DNA of 64,000 nucleotides from Pterobdella sp. o SKG-2022 (lineage: Eukaryota > Annelida > Clitellata > Hirudinida > Piscicolidae). Shown here piece after piece: positions 24,399 to 36,235 of this stretch (its first letter is position 1; each line of letters starts with the position of its first letter). Location: assembly GCA_964035795.1 (NCBI GenBank), contig OZ038321.1, forward strand, positions 10,668,324 to 10,732,323, written 5' to 3'. The notes beneath the pieces are model-generated. The model had not been told where the DNA came from and made no database searches. It was given only the letters and a program-made list of their open reading frames with translations. Position numbers and translations under genes: made by a program.

Positions 24399-26035
24399 AT
24401 GAACTCACAAACACTACCACGTAATCGCCCAACAACTATTTCAAATCCAGTCCTTCAACTTCAAAATGAACCTCTACCGCCACATGCAATATCACTCTTG
24501 AAAAAAAGATCAAAGTTTGATTTAACATACCAAAAAATTTCTTTCATAAACATACTTTATTGTACAAAAAAAAAGCATAAAGTCTAGAAAGAGCTGACCT
24601 TTCTGAGAATTATGAAAAGTTGCGCCAAGATGTTTCCCATATTTTCTACTCAGCAAAAAGAAAAACGAATACATCGAGTAACTTAACAAACTATGACAAA
24701 AAAGGTTTGAAGTATTTGAAAGAAAAAATGAAAAATAATGAATGTCTATTACCGCTTAAGACAAGTGCATTGGTTTTGTTGTGCTAAGCTCCGATCAACT
24801 CAAAAAAAAAGCTATAAAAGCATTTAAAAAAATTAAACCAAAAATCAAAGATGAAAAAAACAATTTAGAAATAAAAATCCAAAAAAAACTACTGGAACAG
24901 AAAAAGGAAGAAAAATTGTCGGGTAATGAATATAAAAAAAGCTATCCTTTAGGCTCTTTGATTCCTGTAGCTTACCTGTTAATCAAAGCTCACAAAAAAA
25001 GCGAAACCTTTTTTCCAAAACATTATATCACATAGAGGTTGTCCTCGAGAAGCTCTGGCATCATATCTAATACCACTCATCAAACCATTGTCGATGTTTG
25101 TGACTACACATGCAAAAATTCTATAGAAGTCGTCCAAGCCTCAGAGAAATAACTTTATGGAATGACAAATACCTGGTAAGCTTTGATGCAACAGTTCTAT
25201 TTCCATCAATACCTCTAAAAGAATGCAAAACTTTAATCAACAAAAAAATAAAAAGGATACATATCTCCATAAACGAACAAGTCTCACAGCTAATGATTCA
25301 CTGAGCATATAAATTTATGCATGTCTTGATCTAATTTTACATATGACAACACAATATACAGCATGAAGGGCTCGGGACCTATTGGCCTTAGCCTAATGAT
25401 ACTTATAGCGCAGATTTGGATAAACTTCACTTTGAATGAATCAATAAAAATTGCAAGAAAAAGGAAGTTCGCTCACTAAAAATATACATGGGTTTCTATC
25501 CCTTATATTCAACATTTGAATGAACAACTTGGACAAATTTTCATAAAACACAATATTTCTTTCTATTGGACTTTTGGGCCCAAATTAGGAAACATACTAA
25601 GCTCAATTAATAAATCAAAACATTAAAAATAAACCAAAAAGAAGTGTACAAATTAACATGCTCTTGTGATAAGAATAAATCATATATTGGCCAAACAAGG
25701 GTAAGTATAATAACCCGAATGAAGGAGCACAAATCTGAAGTTGAATCAAAAAAGGCTGACTCAGAAATAACGGAAATTAGCAAACATGCTCGCAACTGGA
25801 AGACTTCTGAGATTTCAAAAGTTGAAAAAAAAAACAAGTTTTCACTACAAAAAAATCTCTTGGTAAGGGAGAGCCTTGAAATAAAAAAACACAATTCTGT
25901 TTTTAATGGCTATAATGACCCTCAACTCGTAGTTATTACCAATAGCTGGAATCCACCACTAAAGGATTTGAAAAAAATTGAGCCGAGTAATAACCGAAGG
26001 GGGACATAGAGGTTAAGTTTTCTTGATAAAATTTG
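24399..26035 (+). pseudogene. Penelope-like element, copy 2 (RT plus GIY-YIG)
   Basis: A Penelope RT region runs from 24600 to 25300: LSGNEYKKSYPLGSLIPVAY then LLIKAHKK (the 'P-x-x-Y-x-L-x-K-x-H-K' block), and YLVSFDATVLFPSIPLKECK (the 'SFDVxxLFxxIP' motif). Catalytic C-terminal RT motifs are degraded. The frame at 25644-26009 encodes a GIY-YIG-type endonuclease: MYKLTCSCDKNKSYIGQTRV, SIITRMKEH, SKHARNW and RESLEIKKHN. PLE reverse transcriptase with a C-terminal GIY-YIG nicks target DNA and copies the element RNA (family knowledge). Frameshifts disable it. It is in direct orientation with copy 1, about 1.5 kb downstream of that copy's end. Confidence 0.85.
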
Positions 26036-27600
26036 ACATCGTTTCATCATCATCATCATGTCGACCGCAGTCGACCTTCAATGACTTTGTTCTTCCAAAC
26101 TCCCTATCGTTCATAGTTGTTTCTAAATCTTCTTCATCAAGATTAGTATCATCAGTTAGTTGGTTGATAAAATTTCGAGCTGGTCTTCCTCTAGTATTTT
26201 TACCACATTTTGGTTCCCATAGTATCAATTTGAGTATAACTTCTTTACTGCGAAAGCAATGTCCTATGAAACTCACTCTGCCTTGCAATTGTATTGGTTA
26301 TCTTTAATAAGTTGTCGTATAGTACATTATTGCTTATACGTTGCTGCCATTTTACATTATTCAAACTCTTCGCATTTTTGTATAGCCCACGTTTAACTTT
26401 GTTTCTAACTTTTTGGTCACTGTCCAGGTACTAGATCATAGAGTAGCACAGAGCTCACTGTAGTATGGAAAAATGCTAATTTTAAGTTTTTTGGCAGATT
26501 TGAATTCCAGATAGTATTTAGTTTTTAGAGTGCAACCCAAACTTTACCGATTCTTAGGTCAACGTCTTTCTCGTTGAAATATATCCAGGATATTAGATAG
26601 AGAAAATCGTTTGTGAGTTTTATGCATTTTTTGTTTATTGTAGTGAGTTTTGAAGGATTTTGGTTAAATGTCATATATTGTTTTTTTTTCATTAATGTGA
26701 AGACCTATTAGTTTGGCTGCCATTTCTACATTATGCAACAGTTTTTCAGCTTTATCCACAGAGTCTGAAAGTAGGGCAATATCATCTGCGTAGTCTATGT
26801 CTGTTACACATAGTGCTGGATGTCTCCTTCTTTTAGCTTTTTCGAGAGTAAAGCCACAATCATCTGAATTGGAGATTGCTGTCCTCATTGCATAATCTAC
26901 TGCTATTATGAACAGGTAGGGTGCTAGTGTATCTCCCTGAAAAACTCCTGCATGAATTGGAAAAAAACTTGTATCCCCATCTGGGAAGATAACTTTGGCA
27001 GTAGTTTTTTTATATAGAAGTGAAATTGCGTTTACAGTTTCAAGAGGAATGCCATATGATTATAGTATTGCCATTAACTTTCCTCTATGAATTGAATCAA
27101 AAGCTTTATGGAAATCCACAAAAATCCCAACTGCCGGTAGTGTTTTTGATTTGACTCCTTCGATTATTCTTCTCAGCGTGAGGATTTGAGCAACGTTGAT
27201 CGACCAGGTCTGAAGCCATTTTGTTTTGTTCTCAACTTTTCGTGTTAAATTGGACGTATTCTATTGAGCAACATTTTATTGTATATTTTGGATGCTGACG
27301 AAGATAGAGTTATTCCTCGATAATTACTGGCTATACCCAAATCTTCCTTTTTTGGAACAGGTAAGATTGTACCTTGCAGCCAACTGTTTGGTGCGTCGCC
27401 AAGATATGTTTTGTTGCATACATTTAATAGTTCTTCGTTCATACAGCCTGTTTTCCATGTTTCTATTGATATATTATCAAGGCCAGTAGCTTTTTTATTT
27501 TGAAAAATTAAAAATTGTTTAGTCATCGAGTTTTTCTTTGCTGGATGAGATTTAGAATCGCAACTTTTCTTAAAATTTACATGTTACTCTTCTAACTCGA
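26013..27600 (-). pseudogene. Non-LTR retrotransposon RT and C-terminus
   Basis: Minus-strand order: KKATGLDNISIETWK and SNYRGITLSSSASKIYNKML (27526-27245), a FRPGRST-like block and VDFHKAFDSIHR (about 27110), HAGVLQGDTLAPYLF (26945), VTDIDYADDIALLSDSVDKA (26800, the A/Y-x-DD motif), and HINEKKT. The C-terminus is RVSFIGHCFRSKEVILKLIL, then GRPARNFINQL (26288-26013). Stops and shifts occur between blocks. It ends next to the 3' end of the neighbouring PLE, tail to tail. Confidence 0.85.
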
Positions 27601-27777
27601 GCAAGATTGCCTACAGTTTTAGCCAAGAATGTTTCCATCACCATAGCATCGGTATTTTGATGTATACCAAAAAGGAACTACTGCTTTCCATGTGGAAAAA
27701 GCAGGATTTGAAGTTTACTCTTTAGATAGAGATGAACTGCTTGCCGTGGAATTTCTGCAGACGCAGAGGCAGAAATA

Positions 27778-27872
27778 TAAAAAATATGAAACCCTTGCCG
27801 AATTTGATTTTCATCCTTGCGCAGGGACCATGCTAATCTTCTCTGTATCATTCAAATTTTAGTATATGTAAC
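27778..27872 (-). ncRNA. U6 snRNA-derived copy with altered 5' end
   Basis: The minus strand reads ACATATACTAAAATTTGAAT, GATACAGAGAAGATTAGCAT, GGTCCCTGCGCAAGGATGAA and AATCAAATTCG, ending CATATTTTTT. The ACAGAGA box, the AGC triad and the CCUGCGCAAGG internal stem-loop of spliceosomal U6 are kept. The usual 5' stem-loop (GUGCUUGCUUCGGCAGCAC type) is replaced by unrelated sequence. The missing 5' domain suggests a pseudogene or a LINE-made chimera; the oligo-T end is as in a pol III transcript. Confidence 0.85.
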
Positions 27873-27954
27873 CCCGTGTATGTTACATATACATCGTTTA
27901 GAAAATTAATTTTCTTTGAAGTACTCTCTTGAACAATTAATTATTTGAAATACA

Positions 27955-29870
27955 GTAAACCTCGCTTATGTCGGATTCGTATAAGTCGGAAATTCGTTTA
28001 TCTCGGACTAAATTTATGGAACGTTTAAATGACTATTAATTTAAATTGAAAATTTGCTTGTAAGTCGGATTCTACAAGTCGGATTTTCGCCTATATTGGA
28101 CAAAATTCATTAGTACATTTACGTAGATTCCTGTGTATTTAACCCTGCTTAAGTCGGACGTTCGAAAATTTCAGTTTTTAAAATTTTTTTTTCAATTTAT
28201 TTATTTAATATTTTCAATGTTTTGTTTCTTCTTTAGCCAATTTGAAAAAAAATTTAATTTCTTGACTTTTTGTTCAATGCTATGGCTGCTTGGCGGCACT
28301 TAGTCGAGACTCGTTTGAAACATCAGTATGGCTAATAAAACAACAATCAAAAAGGAAATACAGAATAAAACATACGAGAAGTTGCAGATAATCAATTATG
28401 TAGATGCCAACAAATCAATGAAGCTGAAAGATATTGCTGCACATTTTAGTTTGAGTACAAGCACCTTGAGTGACTTCATGAAAAACCGGGAAAAAATTGA
28501 AGCAGAGTGTGTCAGTCCAGATGCCAGGACAACTGCCGTTAAAATAACTCGTACTGTGACTCATCCCGATGTTGACAGAGCAATGATTCTTTGGTTTAGA
28601 CAAATGTCTTTACAACTAGATCTTCGAACTGATAGATGTATGCTTTTACAACAAGCGTTTGAAAATCCACCTAGATGACCCCGCACCAATATCCGCCTCA
28701 TGGATTGACAGATTCGAAATGAGATATAACATTGTTCGTGTACATGAGGCTGGTGAGTCAGGCGGAGTGGATACTGAGATTGTGTGTCATTTGAAAGAGG
28801 ACAAGTTAAATGGAATTTTGCAGAAGTACAGGCCATTTGAGATATATAATGCAGATGAGACAAGTCTTTTTTGGAAGCTTTTTTCAGAAAACTCTCTTGG
28901 TTTTGTAAAAAAGACTTACCATGGGACAAAACAGCCAAAAACTAGAATTACTGTATTGGTCGGTGCCAATATGGATGGGTCAGATAAATTACCTTTATTT
29001 GTCATTGGCAAAAGCAAGAGACCACGTGCCTTCAAAAATGTCACTGTACCAGTAAAATACACAGCGAACAAAAAAACCTGGATGACAGAAGAATTAGTTG
29101 AAAATTGGATGAGAAAACTGGACGGAGGATGCGACTTGAAGGCCGACACATAGCCCTCCTTGTGGACAATTGCCCAGCTCACCCTTTCATAAAAATTAGC
29201 AATGTGGAATTGATTTTTTGCCACCAAACACTACAAGTGTCACTCAAGCAATGGACGCTGGCATCATAAAGAATCTTAAATTTCACTATCGCTTTATTTT
29301 GGCCAACAGACGTCTGGAAACTGCGGATAATGACACGCCCTTCTCTTGGAATATATTAGATGCCGTCATTGCCTTGAAAAGAGCCTGGATGAAAGTGACA
29401 GTACAAACAATAGTAAACTGTTGAATGAATGCTAGATTCAAAGCTTCAGAGGAAGCCCATTTGACCCAAACAGTACAAAAGAGACCTCAACTGCTTTTTT
29501 CAAAAACATTTGGGACCAGCTGCCATTAGTTTATGGTCACAGTGTGAGCCAGATTGACGACTATCTGGCTGTTGATGAGAATGCAGTAACTTCATCCATC
29601 ATGGCAGATGAGGAGATGATCAATGCTGTTCAAAATGCGACAGAGAATGCTAGTGACAATGACCAAGATGATGAAAATGAAAATGAAAAGCAGCCAAAAG
29701 TTAGACTAACAGATGCATACAGAGCACTTCGTACACTTAGAATATATGGCCTGCATATGCAGAATCATGCCATGGAAGACGTTACAAATCAGTGTGAAAA
29801 AGTACTTCTGAAAATAAGTAAAAACAATCTCAAGCAGAAAAAGTTAACCGAATACTTTAAATGAATGATT
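27955..29870 (+). pseudogene. Tigger/pogo-type DNA transposon (Tc1/mariner superfamily)
   Basis: The 5' terminal repeat begins CAGTAAACCTCGCTTATGTC, with sub-terminal repeats of GTCGGA(AA)TTCG. The frame from 28328 gives a CENP-B-type helix-turn-helix N-terminus (IQNKTYEKLQIINYVD, then LKDIAAHFSLSTSTLSDFMK). After a frameshift near 28675 the DDE domain follows: EIYNADETSLFWKL (first D), KTRITVLVGANMDGSDK and LLVDNCPAHP (second D, about 29155). Then come LPPNTTSVTQAMDAGIIKNL (third acidic position) and an acidic tail (29544-29864). Cut-and-paste transposase; at least three frame breaks inactivate it. No matching 3' terminal repeat was seen; a module B copy follows at 29985. Confidence 0.88.
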
Positions 29871-29984
29871 CATGAAATTCAATGTTGTTGCAGTTTTAAA
29901 TTAATTTTGATATACTGAATAAATGCACTATGAAACTCACTGTTGTTTCAAAATTACTTTTTTTAATGAAATACAATAGCTTGA

Positions 29985-30095
29985 ATCTAAAAGTAAAAAC
30001 AACAAACACGAAGTATTTATTAAGTGACACAAAGCTTTTCGTAAGGCTAGCTTACATTAAGTTATAATCAGTCTTGACTAGAAAAAAAAGATTCC
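29985..30095 (-). repeat. Module B, copy
   Basis: The minus strand reads CTTAATGTAAGCTAGCCTTA, CGAAAAGCTTTGTGTCACTT, AATAAATACTTCGTGTTTGT. It is the same unit as one arm of 49612-49785. Confidence 0.65.
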
Positions 30096-30690
30096 TTAAG
30101 CCCATTGGCCACCGAAGCCATAAAAACACGTTTGGTCAAATTATGTGCCTCGTGTATTTTGCGACAATATATTCTAAAAAAAAAATCAACAAGTTTTTAA
30201 GCATACGTCTTTATTGGCACTTCAACGGTGTACTCACAAAACTAGGGGTCTGAAAATTGCAGCGTTGATGAGGTAATAATACATTATCTCGGTAAATACA
30301 ATGAAAGTAAAATCATCCAAAAAAACCTGAAAAAAATTGTGATATAAGGTGTGAGCTTTATGTGCTGAAAAATATCATAGAAGCCAAACCAGAATTCTCA
30401 AATTTTTTTGGCCATGGACCAAATGGTTGAAACGATCAAGCAGTTGAATCTACAACTAGGGCAGCATGTGACGTTGAATAGCTTTTGCATCAACATCCTT
30501 TTCTTAAAAAAATCTTAGTGGAATCTTGCTCTACATAAACATTGAAAATTGAATTAAAAAAACGTATCTTTGTTTGAAAAATCATTCATTATGAAGATAA
30601 AAAACGGTCTATACAAAAAGGTTTTAGCAAAAAGATTTCTGTTATCAAGTGAAAAGATACCAAAGCTACCTTCGTTTTTTCCAATCTCCA
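30096..30690. other. AT-rich sequence without clear gene
   Basis: A few broken peptides occur, but nothing could be assigned to a family. Confidence 0.35.
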
Positions 30691-30699
30691 TAATATCAA

Positions 30700-30905
30700 C
30701 AGTCTTCAACGTCAATTTATGGGAAAAATTTAGTACATTTATTGAGCAAAAATAGCTAAAATTTTCGGTAAGTATAGCCTTACCATAATACATTAGTATT
30801 AACGTATTAACTAACGTATTATGGTAAGGCTATACTTACCGAAAATTTTAGATATTTTGCTTAATAAATGTACTAAATTTTTCCCATAAAATGACGTTGA
30901 AGACT
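30700..30905. repeat. Near-perfect palindrome made of two head-to-head module A copies
   Basis: The left arm, about 30700-30803, contains ATTTTCGGTAAGTATAGCCT and TACCATAATACATTAG. The right arm, about 30806-30905, is its reverse complement with few changes; the centre is a few bases. Each arm also holds TTTAGTACATTTATT and TTCAACGTCA or their complements. Confidence 0.85.
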
Positions 30906-31124
30906 TTTGATATTGCTTATAAGTAATTTAAGATGTCTCTAAAAAGTTAATCTTCATAATAGTATTCCTGAAAATATGTATTACGATGGAATAAAAAAAC
31001 TAAAACGGGTCGATATTTAAATGCGTAATTCTATAAAGATTTAAAAAATGGAAAGCGTATATCTTTTAAACCAAGAATATTTGAATAAAACCTACACATT
31101 GTTGGTTTTTATGGAGTATTTTAA

Positions 31125-31245
31125 CGTGATATGGCTGTAGCCACACAGGTTTTTGTCCAATCACCGAAGTTAAGCAACGTCGAGCCCAGTTAGTACTTGG
31201 ATGAGTGACCGTAGTTTTTTTTCGGTCTAATGCCTCACGTGCAGT
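31125..31245 (+). ncRNA. 5S rRNA-derived sequence (pseudogene or SINE3-like head)
   Basis: The middle and 3' half match animal 5S rRNA: GTCCAATCACCGAAGTTAAG, CAACGTCGAGCCCAGTTAGT, ACTTGGATGAGTGACCG. The internal promoter (box A/IE/box C region, GTTAAGCA to TGGATGAGTGACC) is kept. The 5' end (ATGGCTGTAGCCACACAGG) is diverged and the last stem is replaced. It is a 5S pseudogene, or the head of a 5S-derived SINE. Confidence 0.8.
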
Positions 31246-31623
31246 TGCAGTATGGTAAACTGCTGAAATAAAATCAAAAATAGCAACCAGCTTTCTAGTG
31301 GATTCTTAAATGTTCGTGGATTATTCAGTCAATCTAAAAAAGAGTGCGTAGAAAAAGTATTCACCGAATAGAACATGAATATACTTTGGCTACAGAAAAC
31401 GAAGGTCTTGAAGGAACAAACAAAACAATTAAAAAACTGCAATCTACATCTTCTCTCGTCAGAAACAAAACATTACGGTTTAGATTTTGTAGTGAGCAAA
31501 AATTAAAAATACGTCTGTATAATGAATATAGATTCAGAACACTAGTTAGTTTATTGAGATACAAAATTTTTCGTTATCAACGTAAAATTTTCAAGTATAA
31601 GAAACAGTTTTATTGATATTACT

Positions 31624-32165
31624 ATGGATCTTATAAGATATTACTTATTATACTCTTGGATCACATCCAAAATAAAGACTCTTTTCTCTCTTAAAGACAG
31701 AATTTCTCATGTAGACAATGTGATTTACAAAGGGGTATGCAGTTGTAGAGAAACGTACTTAGGGGAAATGAAAAGATACGTGGAGGTGAGGTGGGCGGAA
31801 CATGAAGCGGTGCAAGGGACTTCTGAAACAGCAAAACACATATCGAAGTATCCTAAACATAAATTTTGGTGGAGAACCTTGATGCGTGTCAAAGAAGATT
31901 GGAAGAAAAGAAGGATACTGGAAACTTTCTTAATTAAAATGCAAAACCCTCCTTTAAATAACCATAAAGACGTAAGAAATTTATTATTATTTAGAAATGA
32001 TGTTACATAATAGGCCCTATTTCATTATCATTGCTTATTTATCCACTTTTGACTATCTCTAATTTTTACTATAATTTTAGTGTTATTTTATGCAATAATT
32101 ATAATGTTTAGAATTAACTTTTATTTGTTTCCATAGTAATATCAATAAAACTGTTTTCATACTTG
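31624..32165 (+). pseudogene. Penelope-like element 3' end (second PLE family)
   Basis: The frame at 31624-32010 encodes the linker and GIY-YIG domain: SHVDNVIYKGVCSCRETYLG, EVRWAEHEAV, AKHISKYPKHKFWW and RRILETFLIKMQNPPL. It is colinear with the last third of the element at 41951-42805, here diverged and 5'-truncated. The expected YIG is YLG, and the K/R after it has changed. The 3' flank to about 32230 shares CGAAAAGCTTCGT and AATAAAC words with 43000-43075. Confidence 0.75.
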
Positions 32166-32199
32166 AAAATGTCACGTTGATAACGAAAAGCTTCGTATC

Positions 32200-34680
32200 T
32201 TAATAAACTTACTAGTGTTCTAAAATTATATACATTTTATTGTAGCTTTTGGAAAAAATCATTACGTATGTATAAAAAACCTAAGTGACAGACTCGCATT
32301 TCTCAAAAAATCGAGTATAAAAATTTTGAATTGCTATGTACCAACTCAGGTTCTATGCAACAAGAACAAAAAGCCTATGAAGAATTTCTACAACAACTCA
32401 AGAAATTCATCACAACAAGACAATCAAATACTACTGATCAAGCAGATTTCAAAGCAAAGATAGACAGAAATTCTCATAAATCAAACCACAAGGCAAATTT
32501 TGCAAGAAGTGGAAAAAAAGTAGAAATATGTTGAATGAATTTTTTACTTTGAATAAGCTAATTGCCACCACCACCATCTTCAAACATCCTGTCAGACATC
32601 TAACAACCTAGCAAAGAAATCTTAATGGAAAAACTGTCTACAACACAATAAATTATCTGATCATTTCTCAAAAAATGAAAAAATTCAAGGAGCTTTTCAG
32701 GCATAACAATTTCCACAAACCACAGACTTGTCAAAATGACCCTCGAGCTACCAAAACCTCACCAGTTATGGAAGAAACCGTCACACGATACAAAATCTGA
32801 CTTTCATAAACCAATATTAAACTTTAGTGGAATTATCAAAACAAAAAATCTTAATAATGAAAATATTAATTTAGATAATTTTCCAAAAATAGTTTATCAT
32901 TCAGCTCTGAAAAGCTTTGAAAAACAAAATCATATAACAATGGTGATAGAGAAATCATAAAACTGGAAAACTAAATGAAAAAAAAAGAAATAAAATCAAT
33001 TACTGTAATCTGAAACAAGCATTAAAAACTGAACTTAAAAAAGAAATAAATAAACAGGAAATACTCTTATAATAATTTGCAAACTACAGTAGAAAAAGCG
33101 ATAGAAATTGAAAATGGGATTTACAACTCAAGAATGTATAAAACCATAAAACAACTCAAAATTAACAATATACACACAAAAACTCCACCACCCTACACAC
33201 TACAAGATCTGACCAAATTTTATCAAGAAAAATTCACTAAAAAATCAATCACAACTAAATCTCTATTCGTAAACCTATCAACAACCTTAATTAAACTCAA
33301 TATCACATAAAAAGAAATCACAGAACTCAAAATCAACAAGTCATCAAATTATGATAAATTGGTAGCAGAAATTATAAAAAGACTCAATATAATAACAATA
33401 AAACAACTCACTGATGTTTGCCTGATACAATAAACAATAACCTCCCACATCAAATAGGACTTGACATTTTAATACCAATCCAAGAACTTTAAACAACACA
33501 AAACCAATCATACTTCTATCAATTATAAGAAAAATAATATCAAACGTCCTCTAGAGAGAATATGACCTGCAATAGAAACCCAGCCAAGCAGCCTACAGAA
33601 AAAGAAGAGCAATAGAAGATGTGGTGTGAACTTTTAAGTATATATAGCAAAATCAATAAGCTCTCAAGAAAAATTAGCAATACAAGGAATAGATATGTCA
33701 AGCGCATTCGATACAGTAGACAGAGAGAAGTTGATGGGAATAGTAAAAGGTATTCTTAATCCTCAAGATACAAAACTCATTGATTTTCTTTTTACTAAAA
33801 CTGAATTAAAAGTGAGAGCAAATAATTTTAAAGAACCAAACTTTTCCACTAACATAGGTATCCCTCAAAGCGATGTCATGTTCACGTTGTATCTTGAACC
33901 GATTCTCAAAAAGGTCAAAAATAAAATCAGGGGGCAAGACATTTTCTACGCAGATTACGTGGATTTTTTAAGCAAAGAAGGCACAGATCTCACAGAAGTA
34001 GAAAAAATTTTGAAAAAATGGAATCTTCACATAAACAATGAAAAAACAGAAGTTCTAACAAAAGAATAACGATGAATGGAAGAGTTGCATAAAGTTAGGC
34101 ATGTTACTTAACATGAGAGAAGAAAGAAAGAGGAGAAAAACCATTTCGATTGCAGCAATGGCAAAGGTAAGTAAGATTCGAAGTTCAAGATTTCAAGAAA
34201 AAAGAAGTTTAGGATATACAGTGCTTACGTGCAAAGCCCTATGCTCTTCGGATGCAGCACTTGAGAAATGGACAAAGAAATGGAACAATCAATAGATTCC
34301 TTCAAAAGAAAAATAATCCGACAAGCGTGCGGTTTCTTCTGGTCCAACCGTATGTCCACAAAAAAAGTCAACTCTCCGGCAAAACAAGCGTCTCAAATTG
34401 TAGCAAGAAGACGCTGGCAGATGTTAAGCCACTTTCTTCGAATGAATGACCAAGTTCCGGCAAAAAGAAATACAATGGAATGTCTAGCCTCAAAAAACAC
34501 AAAAAGAGGAAAACCAAGCAAGTGTTTTTTAACAACCATCCGAAGAGACCTAAAAAGCCATAAGCTTACTCTCAACGAAGCAATTGAACTGGCTCAAAAG
34601 AGAAAACGCTGGAAACTGAAGGGGAGCCTGCTAAGGCACACAAATAAAAAGAAGATTGAATAAATTTGATTTTCTTTTCG
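32200..34680 (+). pseudogene. Non-LTR retrotransposon, nearly full coding order but broken
   Basis: A lysine-rich N-terminal part runs from 32330 to 33310. A pre-RT stretch follows (ELKINKSSNYDKLVAEIIK). RT is at 33695-34069, with MSSAFDTVDREKLMGIV, TNIGIPQSDVMFTLYLEPIL (motif B, with the usual QG changed to QS) and QDIFYADYVDFLS. The last has FYADYVDF where the active site F/YADDxxx is expected, so the second catalytic Asp is lost. The C-terminal region at 34268-34663 has RRRWQMLSHFLRMNDQVPAK and KRGKPSKCFLTTIRRDLKSH. Several frameshifts are present. Confidence 0.8.
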
Positions 34681-34807
34681 TGAACCCTTAATATATATAG
34701 TGTAAAAATATTTTATGTTTAGAGACTATAAAAAAAATCAAAAAATTCGGTTACACGATTTTACTCGTCAAGTGGTTCAAACTTGCTAATAAATATGGAT
34801 TTAAGTA

Positions 34808-34968
34808 ATTTATTGTGGTATTTATAAAACTTTTTTCAAGTAGATCAAAGCTCTTGCTGCAAATTTAGCGTAGCAAAAACTTATTGGAACAGGGGCTAAT
34901 TGTCAGCCCACCGGAATCGAACCCGGTAATTTAATGTAATGTAACGTGATATATATAAGCTTTTTGTA
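34808..34968 (-). mobile_element. tRNA-derived SINE, copy 8 plus a second tail
   Basis: 34808-34932 is a diverged copy cut inside box B (GGAATCGAACCCGGTAATTT). It is followed at once by AATGTAATGTAACGTGATAT, the tail of another copy at 34933-34968. A SINE may have inserted into a SINE, or the middle has been deleted. Confidence 0.8.
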
Positions 34969-36045
34969 AGATAAGTAATGTCAACTGAAAACTTGATAAT
35001 GTAAGTTTTTCTCATCAAAAAGCTTTGTGAATTAAGTAAAGTAATACTATTTGTTTGTTTCCCTCATATTTTGATTTAGGCTATTCTACGTTCAATAAGT
35101 TCAATATAATGTGACTTTTTCCAAGTGCAATAAAACGTTCATTTGAAATTAAATATTATTTTATCTTTAGTTGAAGCTTCTTATAACTTTCATATTAGTA
35201 ATATTGAGATCAAAAGAGTGTGTAAGTATGATAACATCGCGTAGACAGGTAAGATAAATATTTTACATTTTTATTTAATTTATAAAAAGAATAAAATGCT
35301 GATAGATTACCTTTGAGATCAAAAAACTCTTTTCACAACTAAAAAAAAAATATAAATTTATCGATAATGAAAATCGGTTTTACTCAAACTTAGGTGTTCA
35401 AATGAATATCTCAGAAAAATCTCACCTGTCTTCATTGAGTAGCCTCGTCAAATAGCACATTAAAAGGTTCTATTTTTAGTAATTTTAAAATTGAAACGAC
35501 TTCACAAAAAAAATTTCAGAAACAGATTTTTTTCCAAAAATTTAACTCAATTTTTATCAATGAAATATTTTAAAAAATAATATTGGCTTTAAATGAAATT
35601 TGCTTCACTGTAAATTGAATAAATCTATGTAGCTACCTCGAGCATATCATATTAGAGCATATATCCCAGTATGTTCAAAGTGAAAGTTATTAGTTTAAAT
35701 GTATAAAAAATCGTCTTTCAAAGATTTAATATGAAACGACACTTTGGGGTCTCAACTACTTGAAGTTAAGAATAATTTGTTCTTTTAAAACATGTGATAG
35801 TCACACTTAAAATTTTGTCTTAAATATAATATTTAAATACTTATAGTCGCATATACTTTGCAGATACAAAAGTTTTCAAGGCATCGACCTATAAAATAAG
35901 CTATAATGACATAGTTGTAAACGCCAGTTGCTAATAGAGCAAATTTTGCAAGGTTTGAAAAATAAGAAAGTAAGTTTAGTAAGTTTATGAATAATTTTTG
36001 AAATTCATAAAATTTTTTAATTGTCAGTTTTTTTATAATTGATAA
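34969..36045. other. AT-rich sequence without recognisable gene
   Basis: No coding or RNA signal could be supported. Confidence 0.4.
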
Positions 36046-36049
36046 ATGG

Positions 36050-36235
36050 TGTTTTTAAAAATAAAATCACAAAAAGAGGCAATTTTTAATAGGTTTTTTT
36101 TATTCAACTAAAATTTTTCGACAAATTCAACTTTGTCTTTCTTCATTGACTAATAAATTATGACAAAGTTGAATTTTTAATTATTTATTTGAACAAAAAA
36201 AATCAAAATACTGCCTCTTTTTGTAAAATTATTTT
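36050..36235. repeat. Large fold-back repeat
   Basis: The arms begin ACAAAAAGAGGCAATTTTTA (about 36068) and end with the complement ACTGCCTCTTTTTGT (about 36212-36226). The inner arms TTCAACTTTGTC and GACAAAGTTGAATTTTT flank a 24-base loop (36147-36170 region). One inner part resembles module A. Confidence 0.75.

Noticed and set aside
28415..29227. Minus-strand frames of 62-125 residues
   Set aside because: Shadows of the plus-strand Tigger/pogo transposase.
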